From NCBI GenBank assembly GCA_014595895.1, contig JABUKB010000007.1:1-64000 (forward strand): a DNA stretch of 64,000 nt, in the 5' to 3' direction. The number at the start of each line of letters is the position of its first letter. The stretch's first letter is position 1. This stretch comes from Lysinibacillus odysseyi (GTDB lineage: Bacteria; Bacillota; Bacilli; Bacillales_A; Planococcaceae). Shown here piece after piece: positions 26,301 through 34,338 of this stretch. A program made the translations under genes and the position numbers. The notes below the pieces were generated by a model. It saw only the letters and a list, made by a program, of their open reading frames with translations. It was not told where the DNA came from and did not search any database.

Positions 26301-26389
26301 ACGATAGGTCTACTAAAATTAAAGAAATTCAATCAAACATATGGAAACTTTACAAAATAAACGAAGATGAAATTTCGTTTGAAGTTTAA
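23375..26389 (+). CDS. type IIG restriction-modification enzyme (Eco57I-like fusion)
   Basis: 1004 residues. The N-terminal nuclease region has RPDYKFSVNG (about residues 69-78) and FFLEAKKP (about 82-90), a PD-(D/E)XK pattern. A helical connector is followed by the methyltransferase core: ADISCGSGIFLIEVF (about 378) and IIIGNPPYV (about 522). A C-terminal TaqI-like recognition domain follows. Such enzymes cut at a fixed distance from an asymmetric site and methylate one strand. It is complete and follows the separate adenine methyltransferase. A bidirectional terminator separates it from the convergent HEPN gene. Confidence 0.9.
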   Translation: MMLEQLVKNFKKNYFFMKEAKNKYNEHSTRVEYIDPFFELLGWDVANKLGKQPSLRDVIPESYTTATLRPDYKFSVNGISKFFLEAKKPSVNITTDLNAIFQTRSYGWSQKHYISVLTNFEYLLIFDATVAPTVSDNEKTGLLKIYYYEEYISKWDEITELLSYENVRTGSLEKKFSYLIEQASASPIDEHFLQLINGWRISLANDIYAKDKCLSETYLNEIIQRFINQMIFLRMCEDKNLPLYHKLEGSLDKNVKNQLLEIIKDADKKYNSNIFEDSEILKLIKDETLTDIIKSLYYPISPYAFSILEPNTLGEIYEIFLTEKITIVDGKVLLIKKDPSLNRDIVTTPYEIVKVMVDKALSPYCENKSVEELLKLKIADISCGSGIFLIEVFEYLLNKVQQWYLEHNPDQLVEAANGEKVLNIDLKIRVLTECIYGIDIDTYAVEVAKFSLMLKLLEEENVYSLENRNRILPVLDENIKVGNALIDSDMYGMDKEIEKRLKIYPFDWSFNAGQVEQFDIIIGNPPYVTTEDMIGQLLKEEYELYKSHYASAYKQFDKYFIFIERAIERLKKDGSLVYIIPNKFTKIESGKKLRELITDKKLLKEYIDFGSLQLFRGSSKNTKNLTTYSSIIHLKKDNGSHFNYQKVNDKHTWFNDYFEKTSDKLYELTVDSLDEKPWVLPKSEKEQALLEKVFRKSQALNEIADVFNGIQTSAERPPIYWFAEDEIVKETETHYSINRMDKTFQIEKKILRPFYKPTKKIEKNLGSYDIVKTNKYIIFPYDLNGKVYSEEVMKSEYSGTWEYLESNYELLVPKQVSPIGKRDVPHATSESWYHYGRIQALTKFIDKPKLIVGVLSSKPFYYLDNEDMLIASGGTAGYCAISPKENFDYAIEFLQAVLTHPLMEWIISMTASEFDNGFHARGTALLRKLPIVKIDFERADDLEKYTSIVKLSRDIYALNSKLKNKLDSKSRKILENDRSTKIKEIQSNIWKLYKINEDEISFEV

Positions 26390-26397
26390 TTAATAAA

Positions 26398-26440
26398 AAG
26401 GTATCGGTAAGTATAAAAAATTTACCGATACCTTATTTTA
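26398..26440. terminator. bidirectional terminator between convergent genes
   Basis: Stem AAGGTATCGGTAA / TTTACCGATACCTT flanked by A- and T-runs, between the type IIG gene and the HEPN gene. Confidence 0.85.
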
Positions 26441-27145
26441 ATTTGCTAAATAACTTTCTTTGAGTGCTGCGTCAATAATCATATCTTTGAAAATGCTCAT
26501 TAAATGGATTATTTCATTATATAATTGGAAAAATTCCTCTTTAGCAATAGTTTCTTTTTCCTCAGAACTAGCATGTTTTATATAGCTATAATATTCACCA
26601 TGAGCAATTTTATTTCGTACGCTAAGTAACTTTAAATTTATAAAATTATCACGTGTTTGAAAGTCTGTCGTTTCAAAGTTGAGACTATATAATATTTCTT
26701 CTAAAGCCTCATATTTTAAATTTCCATATGTATTAATAATATGGTTGGATTCAGAATTAACACAGAAAATATCCTCGTTTTCTTTAGAGAAAGCTTCATA
26801 TAATTCTACATATTTGCTTTTTTTCTTTGTGCCTTCAACTTCTAGAATATTTTTAGTGAAATGTAATACTTTAAAGTTATTTTTTAGCTTGGATAAAGTA
26901 TATTTTTTCTTATTTAAAAAATTTAAATATTTTCGAGAAGAGTTTTTAATAAAGCCTTCCCAATGAGAGTAAAGCATTATAGTAGCTACTTTTAAATTAA
27001 AATCTAGTGCTTCGCCAGTAGAGCTATCAATATTTTCTTTTGCAATAGTTAGTTCTTTTTTTCGCCAGGTAAAATCTTTGTCTAATTGCGTTTGAAGTTT
27101 TTCTAAAGGGCTTTTTGACACATTAATTACTTCAGGTGGGTTCAT
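26438..27145 (-). CDS. HEPN-domain protein (MAE_28990/MAE_18760 type)
   Basis: 235 residues, all-helical. The HEPN ribonuclease signature RNKIAH (Arg177, His182) sits in SVRNKIAHGEYY. The N-terminal WRKKELT segment and the LYSHWEGFIKNSS block are typical of the MAE_28990/MAE_18760 HEPN family, which is often paired with DUF262 proteins in defence loci. The start overlaps the DUF262 stop by four bases (ATGA), so translation is coupled. It probably cleaves RNA when activated by its partner. Confidence 0.8.
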   Translation of the reverse strand: MNPPEVINVSKSPLEKLQTQLDKDFTWRKKELTIAKENIDSSTGEALDFNLKVATIMLYSHWEGFIKNSSRKYLNFLNKKKYTLSKLKNNFKVLHFTKNILEVEGTKKKSKYVELYEAFSKENEDIFCVNSESNHIINTYGNLKYEALEEILYSLNFETTDFQTRDNFINLKLLSVRNKIAHGEYYSYIKHASSEEKETIAKEEFFQLYNEIIHLMSIFKDMIIDAALKESYLAN

Positions 27146-28251
27146 GATTTAAAAATTTCTTCACTTAAATTAGATAAGATTTTTAGGCGATTAATGGCTC
27201 TCGTTCCAGCTTTTTTAGTAGCTTCCTGGTATGTAGGGTGAGAATAAATATCTTTAATTTTTGATACCAGATCCGTACTGCTCATTTCCATATAAGTTTG
27301 GGTATTTTTACTTATTCCAACTGCAATAATTTCAAAAGACGAGACCAAAAAAGCACCCAAAAACTTATCTTTGATAGGATCGAATTTTTTGAAACTATTT
27401 TCACCTAAAGTATTGTTTAAAATTTCGAAAGTTTGTTTAAATATACGAGTCTCATTTTCTAAATCAAATGTTGGTAATTTAACTAATTCTAACATGACAT
27501 TTGTTAGATACTCCCCCATATCTTCTGAACCGCTTAGTTCAGACATATCAGTATGTCTGTATACAAAAAATCTTAAAGCGATTTCAATATCTTCGCGTTC
27601 TATCAGTTGCTTATCAGTTAATGGTAAGGTGCATTGGAAATTCGAATCCTTACTTAATTCAAACAGCCATTCGTAAAAATTCTTATTAGACATAATCATT
27701 AAACAGTTTCTAATTTCTTGGTTTGTTAATGAAGAGCCACCAGTATTTAAACGTTGAAATAATTCAAATTTAGCTTCCTCGTCACTACCTTTTTTAATAA
27801 TTTTCACGTCTAATTTAGAACGCTTGAAATCTATTCTTTGTTCAGGAGTAAAGGAATTTTCTAAGTCGTACTTATCCTCCCACTTCTTTCCTTTTAAAGA
27901 GGGAAGAAATTTAGTGCCTTGTAACGATAAGGGTGCCAATGTTTCTCCCTTATCATTTTTCAAAATACCTACAAATTCAAAAATAGTAGATAATCTTTGA
28001 AGTCCATCAACTACATCCCATATTCCATTTTCACCACGTGCTACGAAAATTGAAGGGATTGGTATACCTAGAAGGATTGACTCAATGAATCGAGTTTTTT
28101 GAACATCATTCCATCGAAAAAAACGTTGGAAGTCAGGTTGTAATTGAAGTTCATCATCTCGATACATATTAATTAATTCACCTAAAGACATTGGATAGCC
28201 ATCAGTATGTATTTCTTTTGATCTTGCATCGATTTCTTTCTGTAATGACAT
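27142..28251 (-). CDS. DUF262 domain protein (GmrSD/ParB-like)
   Basis: 369 residues. The conserved QPDFQRFFRW motif (about residues 38-47) and VDGLQRLSTI (Asp82 to Arg86, in place of DGQQR) mark the ParB/Srx-like DUF262 nucleotide-processing domain. These motifs occur in GmrS and related anti-phage proteins. The C-terminal half is helical. It is the first gene of a two-gene unit with the HEPN protein. Together they resemble a DUF262-HEPN defence or toxin-antitoxin pair. Confidence 0.85.
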   Translation of the reverse strand: MSLQKEIDARSKEIHTDGYPMSLGELINMYRDDELQLQPDFQRFFRWNDVQKTRFIESILLGIPIPSIFVARGENGIWDVVDGLQRLSTIFEFVGILKNDKGETLAPLSLQGTKFLPSLKGKKWEDKYDLENSFTPEQRIDFKRSKLDVKIIKKGSDEEAKFELFQRLNTGGSSLTNQEIRNCLMIMSNKNFYEWLFELSKDSNFQCTLPLTDKQLIEREDIEIALRFFVYRHTDMSELSGSEDMGEYLTNVMLELVKLPTFDLENETRIFKQTFEILNNTLGENSFKKFDPIKDKFLGAFLVSSFEIIAVGISKNTQTYMEMSSTDLVSKIKDIYSHPTYQEATKKAGTRAINRLKILSNLSEEIFKS

Positions 28252-28878
28252 AGTTTTAACCTCACTTTTTAATTCTATATTTTCATTATAAGTGTTTATA
28301 AGGCTGAAAAATATTCCATTTTGTGAATTATTGATGATAATTAAAGCTTTCCCTTTTAAATTTACTTTACAGGTAAAAGTCTCTTTTAGTTAATCTAAAT
28401 ATATTTTAATCAATCCAATACACCAAGTAATAAGTGAAAGCTCTCTTCGTAGAAGATTCAATCAAAAATAAAAAAGACACGTGGTTATGGCATTCAGTTT
28501 ATGTTATGAATCGCAATGAAGGATATTCAAATTTCCGTGAATTTATTCATAAATCACATTGCTTGACATGAAGCCTCTATCGATATGATTTCGGCTAATA
28601 AAACCAAGAAGAGGGCTTAGTTGGCAAAATAGCCTATCATATCGAAACCTCCACATAAAGTGTAGTTATGCAGAATATTATTCATACGCTACATTGGCAG
28701 TTATAGCACTTGTTAATTGCCATAACTAAGACACGCCTATTTAGGTAAAAAATGAAGAGATGATTAGCTTATTTAATTATGTTTATAAGTCTAATGGACA
28801 AATTGTCTATTCGACTTTTGCCTTAATAAGTTTAAAAATAAATTTTTTAAATCTGTTTTAGTATCAATTAATTTAAGT
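28252..28878. other. intergenic region with gene fragment, inverted repeat and terminator
   Basis: About 630 bases. A 45-codon open frame from GTG at 28434 to 28571, without a ribosome binding site, looks like a gene fragment. ATCGATATGAT (28579) and ATCATATCGA (28636) form an inverted pair. A terminator-like stem AAGTCTAATGGACA / TGTCTATTCGACTT lies at 28787-28817, and it resembles the hairpins before both MoxR copies. Confidence 0.4.
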
Positions 28879-28908
28879 TTGACATAAAATAGTATCAAAT
28901 GATACTAT
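28879..28908 (+). promoter_or_regulatory. promoter with overlapping operator of the Panacea-type operon
   Basis: TTGACA (28879-28884) and TACTAT (28903-28908) at an 18-base spacing form a sigma-A promoter. The perfect palindrome AGTATCAAATGATACT (28891-28906) fills the spacer and -10. This is a typical autoregulatory site for a toxin-antitoxin operon. Confidence 0.65.
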
Positions 28909-28947
28909 AATAATACGTGGTATATCCTTGAAAGGAGGGCGGTACTA

Positions 28948-29367
28948 ATGGATGAAACTGCACAACGGAAACATACTAAAGAGGAAATACAGCGTTATTT
29001 AAAGTCTACATTCACTTGTATTAAGGCTAAATTATATACAGTATCAAAAGATTCCAAAACGAGAGGGAAAAATGTTTCATTTGCGAGAGTATATGACATA
29101 GAGTCAGAAGAGTACGAAGAATTGTTTCTATCTCTAACGCCAGATAATTTTTCGCATGCAACGCAAAATTGGAAGCCGGGTTTTCAGCATGAGCTATTAT
29201 ATGTATTCCGAGTAGACACCACCTTCTTTAATGTAATTACAAGTGAATATGATGATGTAACGGTTTATATAAAAATTAATTTACTTGAGACACCTAAAAT
29301 GTATTGTACATACATTTCTTGTCATGAAGCAGATGAAACCAAACCGTTCGATTATTATCAGTATTAA
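28948..29367 (+). CDS. candidate toxin of a Panacea-type toxin-antitoxin pair
   Basis: 139 residues, no recognised domain. The first ~25 residues are charged, and the remainder alternates beta strands and helices. AAAGGAGGG precedes the ATG by nine bases. It is the first gene of an operon whose second gene carries a Panacea (DUF4065) antitoxin domain. In known Panacea systems the neighbour is a highly variable toxin. The toxin role is therefore from context, not from sequence. Confidence 0.6.
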   Translation: MDETAQRKHTKEEIQRYLKSTFTCIKAKLYTVSKDSKTRGKNVSFARVYDIESEEYEELFLSLTPDNFSHATQNWKPGFQHELLYVFRVDTTFFNVITSEYDDVTVYIKINLLETPKMYCTYISCHEADETKPFDYYQY

Positions 29368-29384
29368 AATTTAAAGCATACGAT

Positions 29385-29406
29385 GACCGAACGCTATTGT
29401 TCGGTC
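29385..29406 (+). promoter_or_regulatory. intra-operon hairpin
   Basis: Perfect 8-bp stem GACCGAAC / GTTCGGTC with a 6-base loop between the candidate toxin and antitoxin genes. It is not followed by a T-run, so it may be an mRNA processing or partial-attenuation element. Confidence 0.5.
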
Positions 29407-29451
29407 GTTATCTGGTTTAAATTTTAATAAACCAATCGGGAGGATTGTATA

Positions 29452-30516
29452 ATGAATAACTTTATGGAGGTAACTTACTTAGACCTAGGTCGGGAACAGA
29501 TTTTATGTGAATCATGTCGAAACGTTGTTTCTAAATGTAAAGTATCTATGATTGAAAAGGAGGTTGAGATTGATGATTCTAAGTTAGTTTATTTTGAAAA
29601 GTTAGCAGTTTGCTGCAGCTGTGGAGCTGAATTATATGTGCCTGAAATCGAATCTGAAAATAATGAAGCTTTTCAAAACGCTGTATTACAGGGGAAGAAA
29701 GCGAGTTATACAGAAGGCTCTATTCTAAATACTATTGATAAAATTTTAATGAAATATAAAATTGGTAAAAAACCTTTATCCTTAATTTTAGGGTGGGGTG
29801 AGGCAACAATTTCTCGATATTATAAAGACGATTCTGCTATATCTAGTATTTATAAAGACACTTTAGAATCAATCTTAGATAATCCTTTAGTTTATGAAGA
29901 TTATCTTGAGAAAAACAAAAGTAATATTACTGAAGTTGCATACAAAAAAAGCAGAAAAGCTTTGGATAAAGAGTTAAATCTATCAGCTATAAAGAAACCC
30001 AAATCAAAAATATCATCTGTTTACACTTATATTTTAATGAAAACTGAAGATATAACACCTTTAGCCTTACAAAAATTATTATATTACTCACAGGCTTTCA
30101 ATAAACTTTTTAATGATGAATTTTTATTTGAAGATGACTGTGAGGCATGGGTACATGGTCCAGTCTACCGTGAAACATATGAAGAATTTAGACATTACCA
30201 ATTTAATGCAATAGATGGGCAGGTATACGCTAATTTATATAACCAAATTGATATTTCGTTTAAAGAAAGAGAAGTTTTGGACAGTGTCATTGAAAGCTTC
30301 GGATGTTATAGCGGAAAAATTTTAGAAGAAATGACTCATATGGAGCGTCCTTGGGTGGAAACTAGGGGAGATTTATCTGAAAATGAGCCGTGTAACTTTG
30401 TCATTGATAAACATCTGATGGAACAATATTTCAATGAAGTTAAAGAGAAATATAAATTACTGAATCCAATAGATATCGCTGATTATAGTAAAGCGTTATT
30501 CAATAAAATCCATTAG
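29452..30516 (+). CDS. antitoxin with zinc ribbon, HTH and Panacea (DUF4065) domain
   Basis: 354 residues. The N terminus has a CxxC pair (Cys19, Cys22) and a second pair (VCCSCGAE), a zinc ribbon as in MqsA-type antitoxins. A helix-turn-helix follows (about 95-130, LSLILGWGEATISRYYK). The C-terminal ~150 residues (ITPLALQKLLYYSQAF, AWVHGPVYRETYEEF) are the Panacea/SocA-like domain that neutralises diverse toxins. The gene follows the candidate toxin and a promoter-operator palindrome that it probably binds. GGGAGG precedes the ATG by seven bases. Confidence 0.85.
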   Translation: MNNFMEVTYLDLGREQILCESCRNVVSKCKVSMIEKEVEIDDSKLVYFEKLAVCCSCGAELYVPEIESENNEAFQNAVLQGKKASYTEGSILNTIDKILMKYKIGKKPLSLILGWGEATISRYYKDDSAISSIYKDTLESILDNPLVYEDYLEKNKSNITEVAYKKSRKALDKELNLSAIKKPKSKISSVYTYILMKTEDITPLALQKLLYYSQAFNKLFNDEFLFEDDCEAWVHGPVYRETYEEFRHYQFNAIDGQVYANLYNQIDISFKEREVLDSVIESFGCYSGKILEEMTHMERPWVETRGDLSENEPCNFVIDKHLMEQYFNEVKEKYKLLNPIDIADYSKALFNKIH

Positions 30517-30584
30517 CCTAAATGAGCAGGAGTAATTCATTTTATATCTAAGAGTTGCTTCTGCTTTATAAGGAGGTGAGGGAA

Positions 30585-30713
30585 ATGGGTAAACGACATT
30601 CAGGTGGTAAATTAACGAAAGCAGCAAAAACCTTGAGCAGTAAAAGTAGTACGAAGTCTCAAAAGAGTCAAGCGGGCAAAGTCTTGAAAGCTCATCAAGA
30701 TCGCTGTCATTAG
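30585..30713 (+). CDS. small basic protein
   Basis: 42 residues, Lys/Ser-rich (starts MGKRHSGGKLTKAAKTL), with a very strong AAGGAGGTGAG binding site four bases before the ATG. It is probably a nucleic-acid-binding or phage/plasmid small protein. No family is assigned. Confidence 0.5.
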   Translation: MGKRHSGGKLTKAAKTLSSKSSTKSQKSQAGKVLKAHQDRCH

Positions 30714-30873
30714 AAAAAGCCTAATTGACGGCAATCAATTAGACTTTAGTTGAGCTAGCAGTCGGCAAACTGCTTTAAACACTCAGAAATATCATCATAT
30801 ACGCATTGTAATATAAGAGCTTCCTTTATTGCAATTATAAAATGAGTGTTTCATTACTTTATGAGGAGATGAG

Positions 30874-31017
30874 ATGCTGATGTGTAAAATCGCTATTCAC
30901 ATGCGTCGTGCACATATGGTTCGTGGGCATTTTCGAAATACTCGGTATGGAAGAGTATGGGTAGGTCCACATATGCGTTCAGCGACAGTAGTAAATGACC
31001 ACTGTACGTTTGAATAA
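30874..31017 (+). CDS. small protein with GHFR...VWVGPHMR motif
   Basis: 47 residues. The string RGHFRNTRYGRVWVGPHMRS resembles a family of tiny plasmid and phage proteins with GHxR and VWVxPHxR motifs. GAGGAG lies five bases before the ATG at 30874. The function is unknown. It is the second of two small genes between the antitoxin and the Lon-like protease. Confidence 0.55.
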   Translation: MLMCKIAIHMRRAHMVRGHFRNTRYGRVWVGPHMRSATVVNDHCTFE

Positions 31018-31086
31018 AAAAGCTGGTAACTACTTTAATAGTGGAGGGTTATCAGCCAGATGGCTCTCCTACCGGGAGGTCTGTAA

Positions 31087-32013
31087 TTGATTGAATTAAT
31101 AGTAGTAATTGTGACGCTCATTGTTTTAAATTTAGAAACGCAAAGTAAGTGGGGACTATATACAACTACAATTATTTTTAATAACATTTTAAATTTCATT
31201 GTAGTGATGCTATTATATTTAAGTTATTTTAATAATAAAATATCAGGCACTACTTTTATTTGTAGTTTGATTACGTTGGTTTTTATTTACTATTTAATCT
31301 ATTCGTATAAAACAATAAAAAAGCAGCGTTCATTTTTGATGGGCTATATTATTTCTGCTATCCCTTTATTGACGATTATATATTTTGAAGTGCCTATTCT
31401 TAATTATGAAAAGCTAGATTATCATGTGACAGTATATCTTCCAACGGAACCACTGGATAGTACACAAATTAGTATTTTGGCAGTAGGCTCTATTAAGATT
31501 GATGAAAAAGATGAACAAAAGCTGAATGGGCACATTATGTTGAATAAAAATGAAATATCTAATATCGAAAGGTACTTAGCAAACACTAAAGGGATCTTTT
31601 ATAATTATTTTGGTGGGAATAGTTTTAGAGATTCCCTGGCTAATGCAGAGTTTATAGTTGGAAAGAAAATAAAGACCATTAAGCAAATGGAAAACAAGCC
31701 AAACGTTGCTGGAGATAGTGCAGGGTTAGCAATGACATTAGGTAGCTTTATTGAATTACAGGCTCTTTCTAATAACATTCCCATAGCCGTGACTGGTGCG
31801 ATAGATAATGAAGGTAATGTTAAAGCAGTAGGTGCAATTGAAGAAAAGGTTACAATTTCCGTAATGGATGGTTTTGAATATTTAATTGTACCAAGTGCAA
31901 ATTTTGAAGAAGCACAACTTGCTCTAGAAAAATCAAACAAAAAGATATCTATAATCCCAGTAAGTTCAATAAACGAAGCAAAATTAGCTATTGAGGACTT
32001 AAATATTGAGTAA
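31087..32013 (+). CDS. membrane-anchored Lon-like (S16) protease
   Basis: 308 residues. Four hydrophobic segments (about 1-15, 26-46, 52-72, 84-100) precede a soluble C-terminal S16 domain with PNVAGDSAGLAMTLG (catalytic Ser211) and VGAIEEKVTISV (Lys254). This is the Ser-Lys dyad of Lon proteases. There is no ATPase domain, so it is a stand-alone membrane protease like some phage- or plasmid-borne Lon-like proteins. TTG at 31087 follows GGGAGGT. The substrate is unknown. Its neighbours (antitoxin, small proteins) suggest it may control toxin or antitoxin levels. Confidence 0.85.
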   Translation: MIELIVVIVTLIVLNLETQSKWGLYTTTIIFNNILNFIVVMLLYLSYFNNKISGTTFICSLITLVFIYYLIYSYKTIKKQRSFLMGYIISAIPLLTIIYFEVPILNYEKLDYHVTVYLPTEPLDSTQISILAVGSIKIDEKDEQKLNGHIMLNKNEISNIERYLANTKGIFYNYFGGNSFRDSLANAEFIVGKKIKTIKQMENKPNVAGDSAGLAMTLGSFIELQALSNNIPIAVTGAIDNEGNVKAVGAIEEKVTISVMDGFEYLIVPSANFEEAQLALEKSNKKISIIPVSSINEAKLAIEDLNIE

Positions 32014-32016
32014 TTA

Positions 32017-32645
32017 TCTGACAAATTGTTATAATACTCATGATTAACCAATGTACTACTTATCATAAGTAGCAGCTGTCATATCTCTTAGAGAAGATTC
32101 AGTTTGAACGCAAGTTAGGTTTCGGCTGGAATTTGGCATGAAATTGAACAGTAACGCACCTTTATTTGGTGTGCCTATAAGTCGAATGGACATTACGTCT
32201 ATTCGACTTTTTTGCGTTTAAAAAGCGAATGGTTGATTAAAAAAATCAAAGGAGGACGTAAAATGGGCAATGTCACGGAAATTAGGGACTACTTAAATGC
32301 ACAGTTTTTCGAGCGTGAGGCGGAGGTCGATGCAATGTTGACCGCTGTTCTTGCAAGGCAGCATACGCTTTTGATCGGACCAGCGGGAACAGGGAAGTCA
32401 GCACTGGCAAGTGAGCTTCATCGCTGTATTGACGGGCTTGGTTACTTCCAGTGGCTATTGACAAAATTTTCAACAACGGAGGAAATTTTCGGTCCTCTGT
32501 CACTCGCTCGCTTAGAAGAGGACCTATGTGATCGTAATGTAGAAGGAAAACTGCCAACGGTGCATCTCGCCTTCTTAGATGAAATTTTTAAAAGCAACAA
32601 TGCCATCTTAAATGCACTACTGACGATGATTAACGAGCGTATCTT
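32017..32645 (+). repeat. 630-bp duplicated segment, copy 1
   Basis: A segment that recurs at 50343-50970 with high but imperfect identity. It contains a ~245-base leader ending in a terminator-like hairpin (32179-32213) and the first ~125 codons of the MoxR ATPase gene. Confidence 0.85.
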
Positions 32646-32811
32646 GTCGCGTCGTATTCGTTTTGTGTTAGAAAACCAAATTCCTTTATGTGAGGCTAAG
32701 AGGAGATCTAATGCGATACATATGATTACTAGTAAAAAAATGGGAGGTCTACTAATGACGAGAAAAATCGAAATTGCGTCGAATGAGCAAAAACGGCTAG
32801 AGCAACGGTAA
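32263..32811 (+). pseudogene. truncated MoxR-type AAA+ ATPase
   Basis: The first ~125 codons equal the complete MoxR gene at 50595 (Walker A GPAGTGKS, Walker B AFLDEIF). From about 32645 the sequence departs: the frame runs on into unrelated codons (RIRFVLENQIP...) and into the start of a small phage-type gene. Sensor and arginine-finger regions are lost, so it cannot act as an ATPase. AAAGGAGG precedes the start. It marks one side of a rearrangement. Confidence 0.8.
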
Positions 32812-32928
32812 GCGGAAAAGCTGGAGTGAATGGCGGCTACAGCAGTAGCCATACAAAACGACCAGTTACAGGAATAAACAGAAACCTTAATCGACATTGC
32901 AAACACACTAGGGGAGGTGACAAGCTAA
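32755..32928 (+). pseudogene. phage-type small gene with three in-frame stops
   Basis: Starts MTRKIEIASNEQKRLEQ after GGGAGG. The frame stays open in the same phase to 32928, apart from TAA (32809), TGA (32827) and TAA (32875). The helical protein (about 57 residues) resembles small phage structural-module proteins found near xkdX. It has no frameshift, only stops. Confidence 0.5.
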
Positions 32929-32939
32929 CCAGTAAAATT

Positions 32940-33104
32940 ATGCACGTAAGATCATAAGGACAACAGGATGGTAGCTATACAATTGCACATGTACTCCAAT
33001 TATGGTTAGAGAAAACAATCACAGCGTTTGGTGAATTTGTTGTGAGCGGTGGGATCACGGCAGAACAATATAAACAGTATACACAGCTGTATGTTGCGGC
33101 TTAA
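32940..33104 (+). pseudogene. XkdX-like phage protein with an in-frame stop
   Basis: After a stop at 32955 the same frame encodes TFGEFVVSGGITAEQYKQY-like sequence. Its W/Y-rich end (GITAEQYKQYTQLYVAA) is typical of the short XkdX phage tail-module family. It lies directly after the previous fragment, so this is a decayed two-gene phage segment. The possible original start is upstream, overlapping the previous stop. Confidence 0.45.
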
Positions 33105-33153
33105 TCATGCCAAATTGTGTGGAAAATCTCTCACACAATAAAATATCAAATTA

Positions 33154-33188
33154 CTAAAACGCAATCATTGATTAGCGTTATTTTTTAT
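33154..33188 (+). terminator. terminator after the phage-like fragments
   Basis: Stem AAACGCAATC / GATTAGCGTTA followed by TTTTTT. Confidence 0.6.
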
Positions 33189-33268
33189 GGCAAAATCTTA
33201 TTATAGGAAATTACTCCTAAAACGTTTATCGTTGGATAGAAAAAGGAGGAAGCAAGGGGAGGAAAGTA

Positions 33269-33502
33269 ATGTTTGACAAATCTATGTCATTTGAAACAAT
33301 GGATAGAATTATCTTTGAAAGTAAAATGCAACAAAATAAAACTATTGAAGAAATTGTAAAAGAACTAGAAGCCCGTGATTTAGAACTATACCTGAATGCA
33401 TACAAAGCGCAATATAAAATTGAGGAACCCAATTTTGCTGATGTTTCTAAAGTTGGATACGATGTTTTTGTGATTGCTTCTGAAAAGCAATTAAGACAAT
33501 GA
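33269..33502 (+). CDS. hypothetical protein
   Basis: 77 residues, amphipathic helices, charged (KTIEEIVKELEARDLELYL). It has two possible AGGAGG/GGAGG sites upstream, the nearer one well placed. Unrecognised. It probably shares a transcript with the next small gene, 46 bases downstream. Confidence 0.5.
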   Translation: MFDKSMSFETMDRIIFESKMQQNKTIEEIVKELEARDLELYLNAYKAQYKIEEPNFADVSKVGYDVFVIASEKQLRQ

Positions 33503-33548
33503 TCTTTTTTTGTGAAACAAATTCAGTGGAAGAGGAGTAATTATATTA

Positions 33549-33842
33549 ATGAAATTTGAAAAAATGACGGTTGAATTGAATGGTGAAATTTTTATATATG
33601 ATGTAAAAGGTGTCTATATAGAAACTGAAAAAGCGACTCATAATAAGTCTGGATGGGTTCAAATAAAATTTTTTGAAAACTTTCATCCAGGTTATCCGTT
33701 AGACACGCTTAGAGATGAGTCATGTACGATCACGTTAAACAAAACTGTTTTTATGTGCTTAGGGTTTGCAATTGTAAAAACGGTCGATTTAAAAAGTTTA
33801 GATGTATTAATAGCGGAAGTTGGGGCCGCAGTAAAAAGTTAA
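33549..33842 (+). CDS. hypothetical protein
   Basis: 97 residues, predicted beta-rich with a terminal helix. GAGGAG lies 12 bases before the ATG. No family is recognised. A hairpin with a T-run (AAAGCACTC / GTGTGCTTTTT, about 33841-33870) follows. Confidence 0.5.
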   Translation: MKFEKMTVELNGEIFIYDVKGVYIETEKATHNKSGWVQIKFFENFHPGYPLDTLRDESCTITLNKTVFMCLGFAIVKTVDLKSLDVLIAEVGAAVKS

Positions 33843-33971
33843 AGCACTCTCATGTAAGTGTGCTTTTTATTATGAATTAAATCGCATTTCCACGTAATTA
33901 AAACAAACAACTACCCACAAAGTAGTATTTCGATGCGTCACATGGCGCATTATTTTATCAGGAGGTGTTAT

Positions 33972-34262
33972 ATGTTACCAATGTAAACTGATGTATCACA
34001 AAGGGTATTAGACAGCGTGCAAAGTTTATTCATCGATAATGCGGAGATTAAAAATACACTCAAGCATATTGATAATAAATTTGAACGCGTCAATGATGGC
34101 ATGAAAAGTATTAAATCGATTGCCACAGAGGTCGCCACTGATGCAGACGAAGTTAAAAGTGATAACCGACTTTTAAACACACGCGCAACCGAACTTGAAT
34201 ATAAATTGAATAGTTATAAATCAAATGAAGCTTTCTACCATTGTGGTAGTAGGCTTTTTTAA
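33972..34262 (+). pseudogene. helical phage-type protein with an early stop
   Basis: AGGAGGTG precedes ATG at 33972, but the fifth codon is TAA (33984). The same frame then runs to 34262 as a helical, Asp/Lys-rich protein (LDSVQSLFIDNAEIKNTLKH). The distal end reads through a terminator-like stem, so the original stop has also been lost. It may still start from the internal CAA/AGT region only if another start exists; none is well placed. Confidence 0.45.
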
Positions 34263-34338
34263 ATTCCTTCTTGATGAAAAGGAACATTCGTTCTATCATA
34301 AATACAAATAAATGTTCTTTTTAACAAGGGGGATTCCG

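Noticed and set aside
28434..28571. 45-codon open frame from GTG
   Set aside because: It lacks a ribosome binding site and looks like a gene fragment; it is only mentioned in the gap entry.
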